Positions 33,612-37,611 of a DNA stretch of 37,611 nucleotides are shown one piece after another. How positions within the stretch are numbered: the stretch's first letter is position 1; each line of letters starts with the position of its first letter. The DNA is from Nitrospinaceae bacterium (GTDB taxonomy: Bacteria > Nitrospinota > Nitrospinia > Nitrospinales > VA-1): contig JAJDAV010000021.1 of assembly GCA_029261695.1 (NCBI GenBank), forward strand, positions 1-37,611, written 5' to 3'. A program made the translations under genes and the position numbers. The notes under the pieces were generated by a model. That model was given only the letters and a program-made list of their open reading frames with translations. It made no database searches and was not told where the DNA came from.

Positions 33612-34931
33612 TTAGTGTTTAATTTTCGGCCAGTATTTAGTGAAGTTGAACTTCGGGCTATGGTTTTTTACATGGCATTTGCTACATGCCTTTTTGGCCT
33701 CTTTCCCAAAACCGGGTGTGGGTGCCGAAGCATGTTTTTTTCCTGGGCCGTGACAAACTTCGCATTGGACATTTTTTAAATTTGGGGTGTCTAGTTCACT
33801 AATAAAACCGCCCTGAGTATTATAGCCAACAACGTGGCAAACCAGACATTCTGGATCAAAAGCCTTGTTAATTTTTCTCAGTGTTTCGTAGGCTTTGCCA
33901 TGTCTGGAAGATGACCATATGTCGTGAGTAGCAGGGTGACAGGTCTTACACACTGAATCCCCAGCGTAAACCGAAGCCTTATCTTTATTGCGCTTAGCCG
34001 CGAGGCTTTCAAAGAACATGGCTTCAACTTTCTCATTATAACTTTCGTACAATTTTACCATTTCGGGGTCCATTTTAATACTCGAATCCAGCTTAACCAT
34101 GCGCTGCTCAAAGGATACTTTCCCGGTTTCATCGAATCTTACATGCATCTCTCCCATTTTCTGACCTCGCGGCGAGGCTTGGACAAAAATCTTTCCATCT
34201 TTATAAACCGGTTTCATGTCCACCGTATCTGTTTCACTATCAATATGCCCATTGATGACGATATCTACTCCGTCTTTATTGAGATATTTTAAAGCTTTTT
34301 CTTTTTCCATATGGGTGAGCAAAATGATGAGATCCGCTGAATTTGATTTGTTAATTTGCAGGATTTCTTGAGTAACAATTTGATCAGGGTTTGGGATGCT
34401 CAGTCCTGCATGGTTTTTTAAATAAAAAAGTTCAGGGTCAACGATTGAAAGGATGGCGACATTGAGTCCGTTTTCAAATTTCTTGATCCGAGATTTTGGG
34501 AGCGGAAGATTTTCTAACTCGATATTTCCTGCAATGAAGGGAATGGAATGACTTTGCAAAAATTGTGATCCATAAACAAGGTCTCGTTCCCCTAAAGCAA
34601 CGGCATCGTAATTCATTTCCTCCGTCGCTTTCATTAGTGTTTCAGCTTTTAATTTTCCCTGTCGTGTTGGTTCTTTGAAATGGTCCCCCGTATCAACGAG
34701 TAGAAGATTGGGGAAGGTTTTTCGTGTGTTATTCAGGTATTGCATGCGTCGTTCAATACCTCCTTGATCTTCTTCTTTCGCGCATCCGCAGGGTTTTAAT
34801 TCTGCTAGTACGTTTCCGGTATAAACTACCAAAAGCTCCCGAGTTTTCTCAGCACTTGAAGAGGGGAGAGGGGTAGGTGGGGAAAGGCACGCAGAAAGTA
34901 GCACCAAAAGAACTAAGAAAAGTTTATTCAT
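33612..34931 (-). CDS. Lipoprotein: nucleotidase-like metallophosphatase fused to tetrahaem cytochrome c
   Basis: 439 residues. The lipoprotein signal has LVLLSACLSPP with lipidation at the Cys. Residues about 30-280 resemble the UshA/5'-nucleotidase calcineurin-like fold (VVYTGNVLAELKPCGC, LVDTGDHF, ILLTHME, VINGHID), but usual metal motifs are altered: no D-x-H at the first strand and ALGERDL in place of GNHE. The C-terminal part carries four CxxCH haem sites starting at C328, C362, C390 and C416, in a cytochrome c554-like module. It is likely anchored in a membrane facing the periplasm and takes part in electron transfer. The phosphatase part may be inactive. Confidence 0.9.
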   Translation of the reverse strand: MNKLFLVLLVLLSACLSPPTPLPSSSAEKTRELLVVYTGNVLAELKPCGCAKEEDQGGIERRMQYLNNTRKTFPNLLLVDTGDHFKEPTRQGKLKAETLMKATEEMNYDAVALGERDLVYGSQFLQSHSIPFIAGNIELENLPLPKSRIKKFENGLNVAILSIVDPELFYLKNHAGLSIPNPDQIVTQEILQINKSNSADLIILLTHMEKEKALKYLNKDGVDIVINGHIDSETDTVDMKPVYKDGKIFVQASPRGQKMGEMHVRFDETGKVSFEQRMVKLDSSIKMDPEMVKLYESYNEKVEAMFFESLAAKRNKDKASVYAGDSVCKTCHPATHDIWSSSRHGKAYETLRKINKAFDPECLVCHVVGYNTQGGFISELDTPNLKNVQCEVCHGPGKKHASAPTPGFGKEAKKACSKCHVKNHSPKFNFTKYWPKIKH

Positions 34932-35087
34932 GTTTTCTAAAGTATCGAAATTAATCCTTTAAATCAACCAAGGTGTTTTATTTTGGGTAAATCCATTAGA
35001 TTTATGGGAAGATGCATATTATTGCAATTCCTTGTTGCCACTGGGAGCAGTGCCGGTTAAGATTGAGTCATCTTTCTGAGGTATTAC

Positions 35088-35972
35088 ATGCCCCATCGAA
35101 AATCTGAAATTCATATGCACTCCACGTTCTCTGATGGGGAGTTTCCACCCGCCCAATTGATTGATATCGCCCAGAAAAATGATGTGACTATTCTGTCACT
35201 AACTGATCATGATACTTTTGATGGAATTAAAGAGTTTTTGGGGGCAGCAGAGGGAACAGGTATCCAAGCGTTTCCCGGTATAGAAATCACCGTAAAATTC
35301 CACGACTTTAATATCCACCTGCTGGCCTATTTTAAAAATTACGAATCGATTGAGCCAGCACTTCTTAGTCGAGTGAAAGAAATGACCCAAACCCGTGAAA
35401 GACGCATGTTGGAATTAATCGAACGGGTTAATGGAGTCATCCCTGAAAAGTTTAAAGGAACCATTGAGTTTGAAAATGTTAAAAAAGCTGCTGAAGGTGT
35501 TCTGGCAAGACCTCACCTTGCACGTGAAATGGTGCGTTTGGGTATCGTCTCGAGCACCAACCAGGCTTTCGAACGATATTTAGTTAAATACAATGTGCAG
35601 CGCGAAAACCTCGATGCGGCCACCGCGATTTCTTTAATTCGAGAAAGTAATGGTGTCCCGGTTATGGCACACCCAGGGGAAAGATCCTACTCCCTGATCT
35701 GTCCAGAAAAAGGTCGAAAAAAAGAGAACGCCCCTGTATTGCTGGAAGAGCTTACGGAAATGGGACTCCTCGGTCTTGAATGCCATTACCCCTATCAGGA
35801 GAGAATGGGAACGGTGCAATACTTTATTGATCTCGCAAATAAATTCGAACTGATTGTTACCGGCAGTCGAGATTTTCATGGATTCTACAATCACCAGCAG
35901 GTCAACATATTTGGGACCACCAAAATGGAGCCGGTTTTTATAGATCAATTTCAGTCTGTCTGGAATAACTAG
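35088..35972 (+). CDS. PHP-domain phosphoesterase (RNase AM / YciV-like)
   Basis: 294 residues. The four PHP metal motifs are visible: H9, H11 and D16 (IHMHSTFSDG), D40/H41/D42 (SLTDHDTFDG), FPGIEIT, MAHPGE, and SRDFHG near the end. The length and layout match the stand-alone PHP family that includes E. coli YciV (RNase AM, 5'-3' exonuclease acting on 3',5'-nucleoside bisphosphates and RNA 5' ends). The exact substrate is inferred only from family likeness. Cytoplasmic. It converges on the AhpD-like gene with a 4-nt gap. Confidence 0.9.
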   Translation: MPHRKSEIHMHSTFSDGEFPPAQLIDIAQKNDVTILSLTDHDTFDGIKEFLGAAEGTGIQAFPGIEITVKFHDFNIHLLAYFKNYESIEPALLSRVKEMTQTRERRMLELIERVNGVIPEKFKGTIEFENVKKAAEGVLARPHLAREMVRLGIVSSTNQAFERYLVKYNVQRENLDAATAISLIRESNGVPVMAHPGERSYSLICPEKGRKKENAPVLLEELTEMGLLGLECHYPYQERMGTVQYFIDLANKFELIVTGSRDFHGFYNHQQVNIFGTTKMEPVFIDQFQSVWNN

Positions 35973-35976
35973 TAGG

Positions 35977-36522
35977 TCACTCCTCTTTCAAACTGGGTAC
36001 GGCAGGAAAATCGATGGCCGTTCCCGCTATATGGTTGAAGTAGTTGGCAAAGATGTTCTTGGCCACCAGCGCGATCATTTCAATAATTTCTTCTGCGCTA
36101 AACCCTGCATTTTGAACCGCTTTATAATCTTCATCTGATACCCAACCGTTATTGGAAACCACTTTTCGTACAAATTCTAATCCTGCCTGTGTTTTAGAGT
36201 TTGTAGATTCTCCCTTTCTATTAGACATAATCTCATTTTCGGTAAGACCCGTTCCTTTTCCCATGGCGGTATGGGCAGTGAGACAGTAATTGCAGTTATT
36301 AATTTCTGATACGCATAAGGCAATTTGTTCCTGAAACGATTCAGATAATGCTCCACCCGCCAATGTACCATGTAATTGAAGAAAACCTTCCAATGCTGCG
36401 GGTGAATGCGCCATTGTTTTAAATATATTTGGGGCCTTTCCGAATTTTGCCTGAACAGCTTCCAATAAATCTTTTGCTTTTCCCGTTGCTTCTTTTGGGT
36501 CGATAGGTTCTATGCGTTGCAT
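35977..36522 (-). CDS. AhpD/carboxymuconolactone-decarboxylase-like peroxidase-related protein
   Basis: 181 residues from ATG 36522, which has AAAAGGA about 6 nt upstream; the frame extends to 36579 without support. The AhpD motif CxxC-x3-H is present as C77, C80, H84 (NNCNYCLTAHTAMG), within the alkylhydroperoxidase core fold. KFGKAPNIFKTMAHSPAALEGFL is the common lead-in. Such proteins are often thiol-based peroxidases or reductants under redox-responsive repressors. It lies downstream of the tautomerase and TetR genes on the same strand. Confidence 0.9.
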   Translation of the reverse strand: MQRIEPIDPKEATGKAKDLLEAVQAKFGKAPNIFKTMAHSPAALEGFLQLHGTLAGGALSESFQEQIALCVSEINNCNYCLTAHTAMGKGTGLTENEIMSNRKGESTNSKTQAGLEFVRKVVSNNGWVSDEDYKAVQNAGFSAEEIIEMIALVAKNIFANYFNHIAGTAIDFPAVPSLKEE

Positions 36523-36635
36523 GGGTTTCCTTTTCTTATATGGGATTTTTGAATGAACTTTTTTGATGGTACTGGTCAATTAGTCCGAATTCTAAAATTT
36601 AACTTACAGTTAATAATGAATGAATGAGAGCAACT

Positions 36636-36659
36636 GCCAGCCCTTTAAAAAGGACTGGC
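36636..36659. repeat. Hairpin between tautomerase and AhpD-like genes
   Basis: GCCAGCCCTTT and AAAGGACTGGC pair over 11 bases with one mismatch and a two-base loop. On the minus strand it lies about 20 nt after the tautomerase stop. No T-tract follows; it may reduce read-through into, or stabilise, the downstream message. Confidence 0.5.
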
Positions 36660-36678
36660 CCTTGCTTCAAATTTACAT

Positions 36679-36915
36679 TCAACTGGTGCAAGCCGCAGCA
36701 GGATCAGCGAGCATTTTATTGAGACAATCTTTGGTAACTGGTTTTCCAGCAACAGCCCAATTACCTAATGGTATTTCTTCGAGCAATACCCAGGTGACCG
36801 GCCTCAAACCTTCCCCTTCCACCGAAACCACAGCATCGGTTACTTTCTCGATTAGCTCTTTCTTTTTCTCACTATTGAGTACTCCGCTGATTCCTTTGAT
36901 TTGAATTAATGGCAT
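36679..36915 (-). CDS. 4-oxalocrotonate tautomerase-like protein
   Basis: 78 residues starting MPLIQIKG, so processing would expose the catalytic Pro1 of the tautomerase superfamily. The segment GLRPVTWVLLEEIPLGNWAVAGKPV matches the typical second half, with an Arg in the expected area. The protein is small and cytoplasmic, acting on enol/keto substrates or as a promiscuous tautomerase; the natural substrate is unknown. AAGGGAA lies just upstream of the ATG. A perfect palindrome 28 nt upstream is a likely repressor site. Confidence 0.9.
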   Translation of the reverse strand: MPLIQIKGISGVLNSEKKKELIEKVTDAVVSVEGEGLRPVTWVLLEEIPLGNWAVAGKPVTKDCLNKMLADPAAACTS

Positions 36916-36943
36916 GATAATTCCCTTTCGTTAAAATTAAATA

Positions 36944-36959
36944 TAGAACGAATGTTCTA
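36944..36959. promoter_or_regulatory. TetR operator candidate upstream of the tautomerase gene
   Basis: TAGAAC (36944-36949), spacer GAAT, GTTCTA (36954-36959): a perfect 6+4+6 palindrome in the 61-nt gap between tetR and the tautomerase gene. Size and form fit a TetR dimer site. Confidence 0.65.
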
Positions 36960-36976
36960 AAATTAGGTAAAAAAAA

Positions 36977-37576
36977 CTATTTTTGTTTAAACTGCTTTAA
37001 ATATGTTCTAAGACTGCTCAAAACATCTTGGATTTCTGCTTTTGATCCACCTCCTTTCGCTGTAACCATAAGGCCTCGAATATTGTTAATAATGAATCGG
37101 GCAAGAACCTGTGTGTCTGCAGTTTTCACCAGTTCGCCTTCTTCGATGGCTCGATTAAGTACTTTTTCTATGTGAAGATTGGTCTCTTCACTTCTTTTTT
37201 TTAATAGTTTCTGAATTACGGGATCTTTATGTCCTATTTCCAGAGCGGTATTGGCAAACAAGCAACCGCGAAAATTTTTTGAATAAAGATAAGATTCAAT
37301 AAAATTTAAAAAACCATCTAAATTTTTCATAGGGGAAGAGGAGGCGTTAAGCATTTTGTCCCAGTTAGTGCATAATTGTTTGCTGTAATAATCGATCGCT
37401 TCCTTTAGCAAACCATGTTTATCACCAAAAGTGTTGTATAGGCTTTGCTTGCTGATTCCCATATGCTCCGTCAAAGCTTGCATCCCTGCAGCCTGATATC
37501 CCTGAGACCAGAAAAGCTCCATGGCCTTTGCCAGGGCTGCTTCCCGATTAAATTCCTGTGGTCGTCCGCGAGTCAT
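36977..37576 (-). CDS. TetR-family transcriptional repressor
   Basis: 199 residues from ATG 37576 (MTRGRPQEFN). An earlier ATG at 37597 lies inside an operator-like sequence and is less likely. The N-terminal HTH (about 10-60) reads EAALAKAMELFWSQGYQAAGMQAL, then MGISKQSLYNTFGDKHGLL, the usual TetR recognition helix. FRGCLFANTALEIG in the ligand domain contains a cysteine in the position seen in the YxaF/NemR-like TetR_C branch, several of which sense electrophiles or thiol stress. It probably represses itself and the tautomerase/AhpD genes. Confidence 0.92.
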   Translation of the reverse strand: MTRGRPQEFNREAALAKAMELFWSQGYQAAGMQALTEHMGISKQSLYNTFGDKHGLLKEAIDYYSKQLCTNWDKMLNASSSPMKNLDGFLNFIESYLYSKNFRGCLFANTALEIGHKDPVIQKLLKKRSEETNLHIEKVLNRAIEEGELVKTADTQVLARFIINNIRGLMVTAKGGGSKAEIQDVLSSLRTYLKQFKQK

Positions 37577-37585
37577 ACTTAATAT

Positions 37586-37601
37586 TAGACCGATCATTCT
37601 A
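37586..37601. promoter_or_regulatory. Second TetR operator-like site upstream of tetR
   Basis: TAGACCGATCATTCTA matches the perfect palindrome at 36944-36959 at 12 of 16 positions, keeping both outer TAGA/TCTA ends. It lies 10 nt upstream of the preferred tetR start, suggesting autoregulation. Confidence 0.5.
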
Positions 37602-37611
37602 TTAATGTCAA

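Noticed and set aside
36977-37597. tetR start at ATG 37597
   Set aside because: That ATG is inside the operator-like 16-mer at 37586-37601; ATG 37576 gives the usual TetR N-terminus.

Overview
The window looks like chromosomal DNA of a Gram-negative, flagellated, moderately AT-rich bacterium. Several gene products carry export signals or lipoboxes, there are periplasmic thiol-redox proteins and a four-haem c-type cytochrome lipoprotein, and a flagellar anti-sigma factor sits behind a textbook sigma-28 promoter. The mixture (CHASE2 cyclase, TPR/FGE-like fusion, DHH-CBS-nucleotidyltransferase fusion, c554-type cytochrome, several RNI-type LRR proteins) would fit a Nitrospinota, Nitrospirota or Desulfobacterota-like lineage. 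That placement is an inference from gene content and is weak. I saw no tRNA, rRNA, CRISPR array, transposase or prophage gene.

Left part (1-10.5 kb). The window opens inside the 3' end of a DUF559-type nuclease gene whose last codons are supplied by a nested palindromic repeat. A CHASE2 adenylate cyclase follows, with a small four-repeat MshEN-like protein directly downstream, then a flavin reductase-like protein and a small two-TM protein. Next come a large exported transglutaminase-TPR-FGE-like fusion (minus) and, divergent from it across an inverted repeat, an orphan REC-CheB protein whose catalytic serine position is glycine. A translationally coupled DUF58/BatA-type pair (minus) closes this part.

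Middle part (10.6-20.4 kb). An M1 aminopeptidase with C-terminal HEAT-like repeats is followed after 4 nt by an LRR protein. Then come a DUF3568-like lipoprotein, recG, a long bifunctional rel (RelA/SpoT) with a good promoter, rpmB overlapping the rel stop, a DUF1858 redox-disulfide protein and flgM.

Right part (20.4-37.6 kb). A Nudix hydrolase and a glutaminyl-cyclase/M28-like exported protein precede a TPR trypsin-like protease, a tandem DUF4399 protein and an Mrp/Nbp35 ATPase ending in a strong terminator. A SurA-like/DsbA fusion is followed by a stand-alone DsbD-alpha domain and then by a DHH-CBS-poly(A)/CCA polymerase fusion. After a tandem pair of LRR proteins come a minus-strand periplasmic run (S41 protease, DsbA-like protein, nucleotidase-like tetrahaem lipoprotein) and a PHP phosphoesterase. 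The window ends with a small AhpD-like / tautomerase / TetR locus carrying two matching operator-like palindromes.

Most genes are housekeeping or envelope genes. The points most worth following are the cyclase with its MshEN-like neighbour, the CheB-like protein lacking its serine, the transglutaminase-TPR-FGE fusion without FGE cysteines, the two TetR operator candidates, the sigma-28 flgM promoter, and the repeat that forms the nuclease C-terminus.
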